Assembly (NCBI RefSeq): GCF_900249755.1
Contig: NZ_LT976853.1
Location: forward strand, 552,207 to 616,206
Direction of reading: 5' to 3'
Length of the DNA stretch: 64,000 nt
Origin: Cupriavidus taiwanensis
GTDB taxonomy: Bacteria > Pseudomonadota > Gammaproteobacteria > Burkholderiales > Burkholderiaceae
Position numbers and translations under genes: made by a program. This document shows positions 37,601 to 46,681 of this stretch, one piece after another (positions within the stretch are counted from its first letter, which is position 1; each line of letters begins with the position of its first letter). The notes under the pieces are model-generated. The model had not been told where the DNA came from, did not search any database, and saw only the letters and a list, made by a program, of their open reading frames with translations.

Positions 37601-37634
37601 GGGAATTGTTATCATTATTGATCTCTGATATTCT
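37601..37634 (+). promoter_or_regulatory. Fur box overlapping the bfd promoter
   Basis: Positions 37601-37619 match 13 of 19 bases of the Fur consensus GATAATGATAATCATTATC, including an unbroken ATCATTAT. It overlaps a promoter reading TTGTTA (37606-37611), 17 bases, TATTCT (37629-37634), so iron-bound Fur should repress bfd. Fur binding is inferred. Confidence 0.7.
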
Positions 37635-37686
37635 GACGTTCATTCGCAGGGACATGCCGGTGTCCCGCACCCCAACGGAGGGACTT

Positions 37687-37992
37687 GTGTACGTCTGCAT
37701 CTGCAACCAGATCACCGATCGTGAGATCCACGGTGCCGCGCACCTTGGCGTCGAAACCCTCGACGAACTGGCTGAAACGCTCGGCGTCGGCACGTGCTGC
37801 GGCCGTTGCCGCGACTGCGCGCAGCAGGTATTGCAGGAAGGCGTGGCCGCGGTACGCAATGTCACGGTGGCGACTCTTGCCAGCATCCAGGTTGTGGAGA
37901 TTTCTTCCTGTTCCGCTTCGGGCCCATGTACCATAATGGACACTCGGGACCCGGCAGTCGCGAACGACCAGCGCAAGGCGCTGGTGGCCTGA
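37687..37992 (+). CDS. bfd: Bacterioferritin-associated ferredoxin
   Basis: A 101-residue [2Fe-2S] protein of the BFD family that reduces bacterioferritin to release stored iron. Cluster ligands are the MYVCICNQ pair (Cys4, Cys6) and the CGRCRDC cluster near residues 39-45 within LGVGTCCGRCRDCAQQVL. The C-terminal 40 residues (ISSCSASGPCTIMD...) extend beyond the usual 65-75-residue Bfd and contain two more cysteines. The start is a GTG with GGAGGG upstream. A Fur box precedes the gene and bfr follows, so the pair handles iron mobilisation and storage. Confidence 0.92.
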   Translation: MYVCICNQITDREIHGAAHLGVETLDELAETLGVGTCCGRCRDCAQQVLQEGVAAVRNVTVATLASIQVVEISSCSASGPCTIMDTRDPAVANDQRKALVA

Positions 37993-38035
37993 ACGCGCCC
38001 ATGAACTGAAGCTTCAGTTCACGGCGCGTTTTTGC
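37992..38035 (+). terminator. Strong terminator hairpin after bfd
   Basis: AACGCGCC (37992-37999) pairs with GGCGCGTT (38023-38030) around a perfect 20-bp palindrome at 38002-38021 (TGAACTGAAG arm), followed by TTTTT. The outer stem begins within the bfd stop codon. Confidence 0.8.
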
Positions 38036-38059
38036 GCATTTTTCTTTTTTTCTGACTGC

Positions 38060-38078
38060 ACGGCGCCATTGGCGCCGT
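38060..38078 (+). terminator. Second hairpin between bfd and bfr
   Basis: ACGGCGCC-ATT-GGCGCCGT with a T-rich run after it, and a long T-rich stretch before. It lies 41 bases before the bfr ATG and could act as a terminator or a leader structure of bfr mRNA. Confidence 0.5.
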
Positions 38079-38118
38079 TTCGTGTTTTTGCGCGGGCCCG
38101 ATGCAACAGGAGCCGCCA

Positions 38119-38598
38119 ATGAAAGGTGACAAGAAGGTCATCCAGCATCTGAACGCCCAGCTCAAGAACGAGCTGACCGCGATCAACCAGTATTTCCTGC
38201 ATGCCCGCATGTATCGCCACTGGGGCCTGAAGAAGCTCGGCGACGTGGAGTACAAGGAATCGATCGGCGAGATGAAGCACGCCGACCGCCTGATCGACCG
38301 CATCCTGATGCTGGACGGCCTGCCCAACCTGCAGGACCTGCACAAGCTGCTGCTCGGCGAAGACACCCCCGAGATGCTCAAGTGCGACCTGAAGCTGGAA
38401 CAGACCGCGCACACCACCGTCAAGGAAGGCATTGCCTACTGCGAATCGGTCGGCGACTACGTCAGCCGCGAAATTCTGGTCGATATCCTCACCGATACCG
38501 AGGAACATATCGAGTACCTGGAAACGCAGCTGGACCTGATCGACAAGGTCGGGCTGCAGAACTACCTGCAATCGCAGATGGAGCCGGGCGAGCAATAA
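38119..38598 (+). CDS. bfr: Bacterioferritin
   Basis: A 159-residue ferritin-like protein that forms a 24-subunit haem-containing shell storing iron. The ferroxidase ligands are at the E. coli positions: Glu18 ([11 protein letters not shown]), Glu51 and His54 (GEMKHADR), Glu94, Glu127 and His130 ([11 protein letters not shown]); Met52 is the haem ligand. AGGAG before the ATG at 38119 supports this start over one six codons upstream. Neighbouring bfd supplies electrons for iron release. Confidence 0.96.
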   Translation: MKGDKKVIQHLNAQLKNELTAINQYFLHARMYRHWGLKKLGDVEYKESIGEMKHADRLIDRILMLDGLPNLQDLHKLLLGEDTPEMLKCDLKLEQTAHTTVKEGIAYCESVGDYVSREILVDILTDTEEHIEYLETQLDLIDKVGLQNYLQSQMEPGEQ

Positions 38599-38782
38599 GC
38601 CGCCGTCTTCGGCGCGGCCGCTCCGGTGGGCGGCCCGCCCCAGCGCGCGGCGCCATTCGGTGCCGCCTGGTTGCTCGCCTGCGGGGAGTAACCCTTCTCA
38701 TTCCAATTCCTCTCTTCATCCAGGCGTCGCCGGCGGGGCCAAGGCTCCTGACCCGCCGGCGCGCCGCGCGGAGCCCACGTTC

Positions 38783-39826
38783 ATGACCAGTCCCATCCGC
38801 CTGACCCAGTACAGCCACGGTGCCGGCTGCGGCTGCAAGATCTCCCCCAAGGTGCTCGACGTGATCCTGGCCGGCAGCGGCGCGCAGCATCTGGACCCGC
38901 GCCTGTGGGTCGGCAATGCCTCGCGCGATGACGCGGCGGTGTATGCGCTGGACGGCGCCGACGGCGAGCGCGGGGTGGTTTCGACCACCGACTTCTTCAT
39001 GCCCATCGTCGACGACCCGTTCGACTTCGGGCGCATTGCCGCCACCAACGCGATCAGCGACATCTACGCCATGGGCGGCGACCCGCTGATGGCCATCGCC
39101 ATCCTGGGCTGGCCGGTGAACGTGCTGCCGCCCGAGGTGGCGCGCGAAGTCGTGGCCGGTGGGCGCCGCGCGTGCGACGACGCCGGCATTCCGCTGGCGG
39201 GCGGCCATTCGATCGACGCGCCCGAGCCCATCTTCGGCCTGGCGGTAACGGGGCTGGTCGAGCGCGCGCACATGAAGCGCAACGACACCGCCACGCCCGG
39301 CTGCCGGCTCTACCTGACCAAGCCGCTCGGCATCGGCGTGCTGACCACGGCCGAGAAGAAGGGGCTGCTGCGCGCCGACAACCGCCATCTGGCGCGCGAC
39401 TGGATGTGCGTGCTCAACAAGCCCGGCAGCGCCTTCGGACGCCTGCCCGGCGTGCGCGCGATGACCGACGTCACCGGTTTCGGGCTGCTCGGCCACCTGG
39501 TCGAAATGGCCGACGGCAGCGGCCTGACCGCGCGCCTCGACCATGCCGCGGTGCCGGTGCTGGATGACGTGGCCGACTACATCGCCCAGGGCTGCGTGCC
39601 GGGCGGCACCCAGCGCAACTTCGACAGCTACGGGCACCGCATCGCGCCGCTCTCCGAGGCGCAACGCGCGCTGCTGTGCGATCCGCAGACCAGCGGCGGC
39701 CTGCTGGTCGCGGTCGAGCCGGCTGGCGAAGCCGAATTCCTGGCCGAATGCCAGCGCCTGGGACTGGACCTGGCCCCCATCGGCGAGATGGTGGCGCGCG
39801 CCGCCCTGGCCGTAGAGATCCGCTGA
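38783..39826 (+). CDS. selD: Selenide, water dikinase (selenophosphate synthetase)
   Basis: A 347-residue PurM-like ATPase making selenophosphate from selenide and ATP. The catalytic loop is [12 protein letters not shown] with Cys16 and Cys18 and the adjacent Lys; this is the cysteine form, with no in-frame TGA to suggest selenocysteine. [28 protein letters not shown] and [11 protein letters not shown] are canonical. The ATG at 38783 has GGAG nine bases upstream. The stop overlaps the mnmH start (TGATG). The 184 bases between bfr and selD show no gene. Confidence 0.95.
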   Translation: MTSPIRLTQYSHGAGCGCKISPKVLDVILAGSGAQHLDPRLWVGNASRDDAAVYALDGADGERGVVSTTDFFMPIVDDPFDFGRIAATNAISDIYAMGGDPLMAIAILGWPVNVLPPEVAREVVAGGRRACDDAGIPLAGGHSIDAPEPIFGLAVTGLVERAHMKRNDTATPGCRLYLTKPLGIGVLTTAEKKGLLRADNRHLARDWMCVLNKPGSAFGRLPGVRAMTDVTGFGLLGHLVEMADGSGLTARLDHAAVPVLDDVADYIAQGCVPGGTQRNFDSYGHRIAPLSEAQRALLCDPQTSGGLLVAVEPAGEAEFLAECQRLGLDLAPIGEMVARAALAVEIR

Positions 39827-40932
39827 TGCGCCCGGATACCGCCGATTTCCGCACGCTGTTTCTGAGCGGCGTCGCCATGCTGGACGTGCGCGCGCCGCTG
39901 GAGTTCGCCCGCGGGGCCTTCCCCGGCGCCGTCAACCTGCCGCTGATGGACGATGCCGAGCGCCACGAGGTCGGCCTGTGCTATGCGCAGAAGGGCCAGC
40001 AGGCGGCGATCGAACTCGGCCACCAGCTGGTGTCCGGCCAGCGCAAGGCGGCGCGCATTGCCGCCTGGGCCGAATTTGCGCATGCGCATCCGGACGGCTA
40101 CCTGTATTGCTTCCGCGGCGGGCTGCGCTCGCAGCTGGTACAGCAGTGGCTGCGCGACGCGGGCATCGACTATCCGCGCGTGAGCGGCGGCTACAAGGCC
40201 ATGCGCGGCTTCCTGATCGAGACCATCGATTCCGCGGCAGCAACGCAGACCTGGTTCGTGGTGGGCGGGCTGACCGGCAGCGGCAAGACCGATGTGCTGG
40301 CCGACGTGCCCGCGTCGATCGACCTGGAAAGCCATGCGCGCCACCGCGGCTCAGCGTTCGGCCGCCGCGCGCTGCCGCAGCCGCAGCAGATCGACTTCGA
40401 AAACGCCCTCGCCATCGACGTGCTGCGGCATCTCGACGCTGGCTGGCGTGCGCTGGTGGTGGAAGATGAAGGCCGCTTCATCGGCAGCCGCGACGTGCCG
40501 CAGGCACTGTCGCAGCGCATGCAGGCCAGTCCGCTGGTCTGGCTGGAAGCGCCGTTCGACGCCCGCGTCGAACGCGTGCTGCGCGACTACGTGCAAGGCC
40601 TGGCGGCGGAATTCATCGACACGCAGGGCAGCGCGCAAGGCTTCGCCGCCTACGCCACGCGCCTGCGCCAAGCCATGGCCGCGATCGCCCCGCGCCTTGG
40701 CGGCGCGCGCTACGGCAAGCTATCGGCGCTGCTGGACCAGGCGCTGGCGCGGCAGGCCGAATGCGGCGAGGTAGCGCTGCACCGCGGCTGGATCGAAGTG
40801 CTGCTGCGCGACTACTACGACCCGATGTATGACTACCAGCGCGCCCAGCGCGAGGCCCGCATCGTCTTTCGCGGCGACCGCGATGCCGTGACGGACTGGC
40901 TGCTGGCGCACACGGCGCGGCAAGGGGAGTAG
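39826..40932 (+). CDS. mnmH: tRNA 2-selenouridine synthase
   Basis: A 368-residue two-domain enzyme (also called SelU/YbbB) that replaces sulfur with selenium at the wobble 2-thiouridine of Lys, Glu and Gln tRNAs using selenophosphate. The N-terminal rhodanese domain has its active Cys95 in [12 protein letters not shown]; the C-terminal P-loop domain has [11 protein letters not shown] and [14 protein letters not shown]. Its ATG overlaps the selD stop, so the two are co-translated. No selA, selB or selenocysteine tRNA gene was seen in the window. Confidence 0.95.
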   Translation: MRPDTADFRTLFLSGVAMLDVRAPLEFARGAFPGAVNLPLMDDAERHEVGLCYAQKGQQAAIELGHQLVSGQRKAARIAAWAEFAHAHPDGYLYCFRGGLRSQLVQQWLRDAGIDYPRVSGGYKAMRGFLIETIDSAAATQTWFVVGGLTGSGKTDVLADVPASIDLESHARHRGSAFGRRALPQPQQIDFENALAIDVLRHLDAGWRALVVEDEGRFIGSRDVPQALSQRMQASPLVWLEAPFDARVERVLRDYVQGLAAEFIDTQGSAQGFAAYATRLRQAMAAIAPRLGGARYGKLSALLDQALARQAECGEVALHRGWIEVLLRDYYDPMYDYQRAQREARIVFRGDRDAVTDWLLAHTARQGE

Positions 40933-40939
40933 GACGGCG

Positions 40940-41956
40940 CTAGACTGCGCCGGGGCGCAGGCGGATGGAGTCGATGATGGCATCCCATAGCTGCAGCGCA
41001 TCGTCATCTGACTGGAATGCCGGCTGATACGGTGTCTGCGGACTGTCCACCGGCTGCTCGAGCACGCGCAGGCCGGCCGACACATTTTGCTCGGACAAGG
41101 ACTTGTTTTTTCCTTGGGATTCCCAGGCGAATACATAAACACGCTGGCCATTGCCCGTCGCGGCGGTTGCGTACTCTTCCGCGGGAATCGCACCGACATT
41201 GCGTTCGCGCTTGCGCAATACCTTCAGGCCGGCGAGCGGACCGAGTACTGCCTTGGTCAGGAAGTTGTCAACGCGTTCGAGCAATCGGTCTTCCTCGGCG
41301 CCGGTGCTGGCGTCAAAGCTGATGAAGGCGTTGGGATGTTGGGGCAGCGTGATGCCCACCTGCACGCTCTCCGAACGGTAGTCGTTGCCGGCGATAAAGC
41401 CTTGGTCGATGCAGAAGCCGGGGCCGGTGGGGATTTCGTTGCCGGCGCGGGAGCGGATGTTGGCGGCCAATGTCTTCGAGTGTCGAAGGGCTATCGGCTC
41501 TCTACCAGGGGAGACACCTCCTCCATATTTAAATGCGCGCCACGGATCCGTTGAAACAAGGTACGTATTTCCGCTCAGCATGGCCTTGCTGTATGGCAAT
41601 GACCATGACAATAAGACTTCCGAGCCGTCGCCAACCATCGTCCTACTGACAAACATCGAGCCTTGCGTCTCGTGATGTGCTGCTCTCAGTTCCTTCTCTC
41701 GCTGGTCGATCATTGAGCGAAGCGTACCGGGAGTCAGTCCTGGTATCGGCGAGATTTCGTTGCCCCAGACTTTGTAGGTTGCGCTGACTTTCGCTTGTGG
41801 GGGGAGCTCAACGAGGTAGCGCCCAAAGCAGTATGTCTTCCAGCCCGATTTGTCCATCGAAGGGCTCCGTGTCATCGATTGCCCGTAGCTAATGCTGGCA
41901 AGTGCCAACGTTAGGCAAGCAGCAATTACCGTAGCGAACGAACGCGATGTCTTCAT
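40940..41956 (-). CDS. tli4: Tli4-family type VI lipase immunity protein
   Basis: A 338-residue exported protein resembling Tli4-type immunity proteins that neutralise Tle4 phospholipases. A signal peptide covers about residues 1-25 (SFATVIAACLTLALASISYGQS), so it should act in the periplasm, where the effector is delivered. Recognisable segments are WKTYCFGRYLVELPPQAKVS, TLRSMIDQREKEL, GPGFCIDQGFIAG and LPQHPNAFISFDA, consistent with the two-domain Tli4 layout. Its ATG overlaps the effector stop by four bases, the tight coupling expected for toxin and antidote. Base composition in two sample lines of this effector-immunity stretch is about 53% G+C against about 68% in a ptsI line. It converges on mnmH with a seven-base gap. 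Confidence 0.85.
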   Translation of the reverse strand: MKTSRSFATVIAACLTLALASISYGQSMTRSPSMDKSGWKTYCFGRYLVELPPQAKVSATYKVWGNEISPIPGLTPGTLRSMIDQREKELRAAHHETQGSMFVSRTMVGDGSEVLLSWSLPYSKAMLSGNTYLVSTDPWRAFKYGGGVSPGREPIALRHSKTLAANIRSRAGNEIPTGPGFCIDQGFIAGNDYRSESVQVGITLPQHPNAFISFDASTGAEEDRLLERVDNFLTKAVLGPLAGLKVLRKRERNVGAIPAEEYATAATGNGQRVYVFAWESQGKNKSLSEQNVSAGLRVLEQPVDSPQTPYQPAFQSDDDALQLWDAIIDSIRLRPGAV

Positions 41957-43620
41957 TTGTCACTCGAGTGCCAGTCGGCCAGTTGGGCAATCTTGGCAAT
42001 GCCGTATAGCGTCGCCCATCGCGCCCTGGGATCGTTGTAGCTACCTTGGTGATCGTAGCCTTTGCGACCAGCGTTCTCGGGACCCGTGCCATTCGATCCG
42101 TGCCGGAAACTTGCCTCGACTCCAGCATCACGTGGTGCCTGGCCGGAAAAGGCGGGTACTGTCCCATCACCGTGGCCGCGTGTCACAGTTAGCGCGGGGG
42201 CGCCCGTCAACGCTCTATGCCGATAGCGGCCATTGCCATCGTCATCCGCCGGAAAGGCCGATGTTGGGAAGGCGTGTGGATTGCCACGCCAGACAATATC
42301 TTGCCAGCTATGCATTGGCTTGGAATCATCTGCACCATAGTGTACGTAAGTTACTGGATGATATTGCCCAGCGAGATCACGATGAAAGCTAGCGACTTGG
42401 TCTATTAGCTTTCCGAAGTTGCCGCGCGGGTCTACTTCTGAATCTTCGTGGTCAGACAGGTCTTCCCTCAAATTGAGGAACTTTGTGTTCGCCTCTGGCA
42501 CAAGACCGTACCAGGCTGGATTCTTGTAGATTTCATCATAAGGGTCTTCAGCGCGCGGGAAGGCACAAGGTAAGCCCGCTGTATCCGTGACGACCTCGCC
42601 ATGATTGCTCTGCAAAAACAACCAAGCTTGGCCGTCGCGATGATCGAACGTCGGGCATAGCTCCAAGGCGCCAGCTGAATTTGCTACGACAGCGGTAACC
42701 TCGCCAGCATTGGAGCCCAGAATCAACTGTTCAGGTCCCTCATAGCCCGCACGCATGTGATGGTAAATCGCCGGCGCCCCTGTCGCCGGCAACACGCCAT
42801 GGACCACACCTAGCACCTTCTCATAGCCGACAAGATTCGTAAGCGCGCGCGCAACGAGCCCGCCCATGGAATGCGTAACCAGGATGACCTTGTCGGCTGG
42901 TACCGGCGGCTTCTGTTCGCGGTAATGCCTCAGCACCGTGTTTTCGATGTATTGCCTGACGTCTTCGGCGGACTTTCGGTTGGATTGGAGCCAGTTGTAG
43001 CCGGCGCACCAGACATCGAAGTCATAGCGTGCTGCGTTCATCAGTTCCGGTTCCGTCAATGGCGGCTGCCCGGTTTCCTCACCAAAGTCGCCGGGCGGGC
43101 GCAGCCCCTCTGTAGACCACCAATCCTGTGGTGTGCGGTTCGCAACGATGCGGCTGGTGCGCGCCTCCAACAACGCCATGACCGGGTTATAGGAGGTGCG
43201 CAGCACGCTGCCCCAGCCTCGCTTGCGCGCGGTTTCCTTTGCGAGTCCCGATTCCCCGACGTCAATAGAGCCTCCGTCGTCTACAGTCACATCTTCCGCC
43301 TTCAGGATTTGCTGCCGCATCTTTGGTCCTCGCGTGCCCCATGTCGCCAAAGCGGCGACGACACCGAGTATGTCGGCGAGGTTCAGGCTCATATTTGGTG
43401 GCCGCCAGACAGCATCGCCTGTCTTCTTGTTCTTCAGGTTGGTCCCCATGATGCCGGGCAGGAACACGATGGGGATCACTGCGGGCAGCTTGGCCTCGAT
43501 AACCTTGGTTCGTGTGTCCTCGGTGGGTGTCAGGTGTGTGTCAAAGACCGGTCGCCCGTCGATATCGCGCGTGCGCGATATCACGACTTCTGGATCGGAC
43601 GGATTGCGCTCGTTTTGCAT
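41953..43620 (-). CDS. tle4: Tle4-family type VI secretion phospholipase effector
   Basis: A 555-residue alpha/beta-hydrolase effector. IPIVFLPGIMGTNLKNKKTG is the oxyanion-hole strand common to lecithin-acyltransferase/PGAP1-like lipases; the nucleophile elbow is VTHSMGGLVARAL with Ser251. Candidate acid and base are Asp485 in RGHGDGTVPAFSG and His524 in GYDHQGSY. No signal peptide or membrane segment is present, as expected for cargo loaded on a VgrG spike. GAGGAG precedes the ATG at 43620, seven bases beyond the vgrG stop. Gene order vgrG-tle4-tli4 and protein lengths match the Pseudomonas TplE locus type. The likely action is membrane phospholipid cleavage in the periplasm of rival cells; activity is inferred. 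Confidence 0.87.
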   Translation of the reverse strand: MQNERNPSDPEVVISRTRDIDGRPVFDTHLTPTEDTRTKVIEAKLPAVIPIVFLPGIMGTNLKNKKTGDAVWRPPNMSLNLADILGVVAALATWGTRGPKMRQQILKAEDVTVDDGGSIDVGESGLAKETARKRGWGSVLRTSYNPVMALLEARTSRIVANRTPQDWWSTEGLRPPGDFGEETGQPPLTEPELMNAARYDFDVWCAGYNWLQSNRKSAEDVRQYIENTVLRHYREQKPPVPADKVILVTHSMGGLVARALTNLVGYEKVLGVVHGVLPATGAPAIYHHMRAGYEGPEQLILGSNAGEVTAVVANSAGALELCPTFDHRDGQAWLFLQSNHGEVVTDTAGLPCAFPRAEDPYDEIYKNPAWYGLVPEANTKFLNLREDLSDHEDSEVDPRGNFGKLIDQVASFHRDLAGQYHPVTYVHYGADDSKPMHSWQDIVWRGNPHAFPTSAFPADDDGNGRYRHRALTGAPALTVTRGHGDGTVPAFSGQAPRDAGVEASFRHGSNGTGPENAGRKGYDHQGSYNDPRARWATLYGIAKIAQLADWHSSDK

Positions 43621-43627
43621 TGCCTCC

Positions 43628-46600
43628 TCAGCCCTCTTGGTCACGTGTGTGCTTTCCAAGTACGCGCAGCTGAACATGCTCCATCGAAATGCCTCGCTGC
43701 TTCGGCAAGCGCCCCTCGCTGTCTGTCACAAGTTTGATGCGTGCGCCATCGTTCCGGCGCAGTTCAACTTGGACGTTTCGCAGCGGCTCGCCGGTGATTT
43801 CATCTCTCAAAAGGTAGGCGTCATCGAACGGCGTTTGCGGCCACGTATTCATCTCTCTTGAGGCATGGGTCGGCCCTTCGAACTTCCTCTGCGCCGCCTT
43901 ATAGGTAATCGGCCCCGGACATTCAAAGGTGATATTGCCGCCCTCGATGGTGATGGCAGCCCCGCCGGCGGTCGCAATACGAATGCGCTTGGCCGCGGCA
44001 AAGTCCACATTCATATTCGCCGAGACGATGGTCAGGTCCTGCCGCGCCGCCAGCTTCAGCAAGTCATGCTGCGCCTGCAGATCGATATCATCCTGGCCTG
44101 CCGTCAGTTGCAGGCCGATGTTTCCTTCGCCCGGCCCAGACAATCCCGCCGCCACGCCAATCGCCTTGCCTGCATGCACGCGCGCCCGCCCCGCGACGCC
44201 GATACTCTGGTCCTGCCCGCTGGCCATCACGACGCTTTCGCCACTGGCAATCTGCAAGTCCTGTCCCGCCACCATCGCAACGCCGGCCCTGCCGTTGAGG
44301 TGGACCATCGGCTCGCTCTGGTGCGGCACCTTGCCTGGTGTGCTGGTATTGCCGCTGGCCGCGTCGCCTTTGGCCGCTTCGAGCGATTGCCCATCGACCA
44401 TGCCGCCTGCGGCCTTGGCCTGCTTCGCCAGCGGTGCCTCGTCATCCTTTCCGGTCGATAGGGCCTGGGTCTGGTGCGCGGTCGCGCCATCGCTCAGCGT
44501 CCTGACCAGATCGCCCGCCTGCCGCAACAGCGCGATGCCCGCGGCGTTGTCGCCAGTCGGCAGCACCCGCTTGGTGACGGCATCGCGATAGGTGGTCAGC
44601 AATAACCCCGCTTGCCCGCGCACCGCGGCATAACCGTCGGTGCGCAGCTCGAACCCCTGCCCGCGGAAGCTGCCGCGGCGGTTGTCCTGCTGGTGAATCA
44701 CATGGCCGAGGTTGAGTTGGGTGGCCTGTTCCGTCGTGGCCAGTTGCGTGCGGAGCTGGTCATCGGTGTCGTCGAACACCAGCTGGTTGTAGCCCTTGCC
44801 GCCGTGTTCCTGGCTTTTGAAGCCCGTCAGCGCGGCGTCGTTGCGGTGGCCGTCCGGGTCGGCACCCATGCCATGCCACGCCGGGCTGTTGCCGCCGGCA
44901 AGGTTGCCCTGGGCACTGGGCCGGGTGTCGGAACCCATCGCATAGAGACCGCTGGCGTCATAGGGCTGGGAGAGCGTGGTGGCGGCCATCGATTTGCCGC
45001 CCGGGGTAGGTGTGATGCCGGCTTCGCCCTGGCCGTTGTAAAGCGCGCCGATCACGAAAGGCTGGTCGATATCGTTGTCCGCAAACTTGACCACCACCTC
45101 CTGGCCGATGCGCGGCAGCCATTGCCAGCCCATGCCGGCGCCGGCTTGCCGTTGCGCGACGCGCACCCAGCGGCTGCTGCGATCGTCGGCGCGCGCGCCG
45201 CGCTGCCAGGGGAAGCGCACACGGATCTGGCCGCTTGTGCTGGCGTGGTGCTCGGCATTGCCGTCCAGCTGCGTCTGCCCGTCGGGGCCGACCACGATTG
45301 CGGTATGGACGCCCAGCGGGGTCGATTGACTGTACAGGCGCGGACAATCGCCCTCCAGCACGGCGGCGCGCCATGGTCGACGTGCATCGAAGGCCCGGAA
45401 AAGCGCCGCATAGCCGTGTTCCCGTGCGGCCGCGCGCAGGGATTCGGTCGGTACCAGCCGTTCGCCTGTGTCGTCGAAGATGCTGCTCATCAGGCCGGCG
45501 GTGGTCGCCGCAACATCGGGCGCCGGTGGTGGCGTCTCGAAGCACAATGCCGCGTCCAGCGGCCCGATCCGGTCGGCCAGCGCGGCACGCGTTTCCACGC
45601 CCAGGTTGTTGATGCCGCAGTTTTCGACCGCATCGAGCAGTAGCGGGTAGCCGGCCGCATCGTCTTCCAGCGGCGGCAGGTGCGGACAGCCAGTGACGGT
45701 CAGCCGGGTGCCGCTGCGCAAGGTACGCATGGAGGCGCTGCCGGTGAACACCAGCGCGCGGGCTTCGATCGCATCCATCACCTGCTCGGCGACGCGCTGC
45801 GCGCTGGCGGTGTCGGGCGCCAGCGACACGCTGACCGACAGGTAAGGATCCGGACTGGCGGCACAGCTTGCAAATCCGCCGTAGCGCGCCGGCGCGTGGC
45901 CGCGAATGGCGCGCTTGGTCTCAGGGTCCCAGGCACCCACCGCGACGCCGCCGACCGCCGCACGCGTTTCACAGATCAACTGCTGGATCGCGTCTGCCGA
46001 TTCCTGGCTATGTGCGCGGTGATACCGGATGCCGCCGCCAGCTGCTGATTCGGGATCCTCGGGCAGTTGCGCGCTGTCGGCAAAGATCACCACGGCATGC
46101 CCGAAGGGCGCTTCGTCGTCTTCCACCACGGTATATCCGAGCCCGGCCTTGGCCAGCAGGCGGGACAGGAAGTGGTGGTCGGTCTCGCGGAACTGCGCGA
46201 TGTGGTTCCGTTCACCGAACGCCGCAATGCGGGCTTCGGCGCCGGCCGCGTAGCGCCACTGGGCGTACGGCGCATAGTCCTGCAGGACGGACTCGATGAT
46301 GCTGTCGAGCTTGCGGTGCTGGAACACCTGGCTGTGGCGCTGCTGCGTGGTCAGCCACAGCCACGGCACCACGGTCAGGCGGTAGCGTGCCAGGCTGCCG
46401 TCGGCGCCCAGCTTCTCGACCTGCCGGATCAGCCCGGTGCGGCGTGACTGGCCGCCGCCGGCAAGCGTGGTCAGCAGCGTGACGCGTTGGCCAAGCAGGC
46501 TGTCGAGTGCGATATCGACATTGGCACTGACCGCAACGATGCGCCATTCGGACAGCGCAGAGATGGCATCTCGGCCGATCCAGGCTTCGACGGCCAGCTC

Positions 46601-46681
46601 CCGGATCGCGCCGTCGCCTTCGAGTGCATACAAGCGATGGGCCGCACTGAAGAGATGCTGGTAAAGGATGGCTGCATCCAT
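43628..46681 (-). CDS. vgrG: Type VI secretion spike protein VgrG with transthyretin-like C-terminal extension
   Basis: A protein of about 1017 residues forming the trimeric tip of the T6SS tube. Residues about 1-380 are the gp27-like hub (FGERNHIAQFRETDHHFLSR, LAKAGLGYTVVEDDE); the gp5 OB fold follows with GQIRVRFPWQRGA, SRWVRVAQRQAGAGMGWQWL and PRIGQEVVVKFADNDIDQPF; then EHGGKGYNQLVFDDT and a DUF2345-type beta region to about 900. From about 953 a small transthyretin-like domain reads DDAYLLRDEITGEPLRNVQV; such extensions are known to dock lipase effectors. The ATG at 46681 is chosen over a TTG twelve codons earlier. No hcp, PAAR or sheath genes are near, so this is an orphan vgrG module. 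Confidence 0.92.
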   Translation of the reverse strand: MDAAILYQHLFSAAHRLYALEGDGAIRELAVEAWIGRDAISALSEWRIVAVSANVDIALDSLLGQRVTLLTTLAGGGQSRRTGLIRQVEKLGADGSLARYRLTVVPWLWLTTQQRHSQVFQHRKLDSIIESVLQDYAPYAQWRYAAGAEARIAAFGERNHIAQFRETDHHFLSRLLAKAGLGYTVVEDDEAPFGHAVVIFADSAQLPEDPESAAGGGIRYHRAHSQESADAIQQLICETRAAVGGVAVGAWDPETKRAIRGHAPARYGGFASCAASPDPYLSVSVSLAPDTASAQRVAEQVMDAIEARALVFTGSASMRTLRSGTRLTVTGCPHLPPLEDDAAGYPLLLDAVENCGINNLGVETRAALADRIGPLDAALCFETPPPAPDVAATTAGLMSSIFDDTGERLVPTESLRAAAREHGYAALFRAFDARRPWRAAVLEGDCPRLYSQSTPLGVHTAIVVGPDGQTQLDGNAEHHASTSGQIRVRFPWQRGARADDRSSRWVRVAQRQAGAGMGWQWLPRIGQEVVVKFADNDIDQPFVIGALYNGQGEAGITPTPGGKSMAATTLSQPYDASGLYAMGSDTRPSAQGNLAGGNSPAWHGMGADPDGHRNDAALTGFKSQEHGGKGYNQLVFDDTDDQLRTQLATTEQATQLNLGHVIHQQDNRRGSFRGQGFELRTDGYAAVRGQAGLLLTTYRDAVTKRVLPTGDNAAGIALLRQAGDLVRTLSDGATAHQTQALSTGKDDEAPLAKQAKAAGGMVDGQSLEAAKGDAASGNTSTPGKVPHQSEPMVHLNGRAGVAMVAGQDLQIASGESVVMASGQDQSIGVAGRARVHAGKAIGVAAGLSGPGEGNIGLQLTAGQDDIDLQAQHDLLKLAARQDLTIVSANMNVDFAAAKRIRIATAGGAAITIEGGNITFECPGPITYKAAQRKFEGPTHASREMNTWPQTPFDDAYLLRDEITGEPLRNVQVELRRNDGARIKLVTDSEGRLPKQRGISMEHVQLRVLGKHTRDQEG

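Noticed and set aside
38783..38850. Selenocysteine codon in selD
   Set aside because: The catalytic loop reads GAGCGCK with ordinary TGC codons and there is no in-frame TGA.
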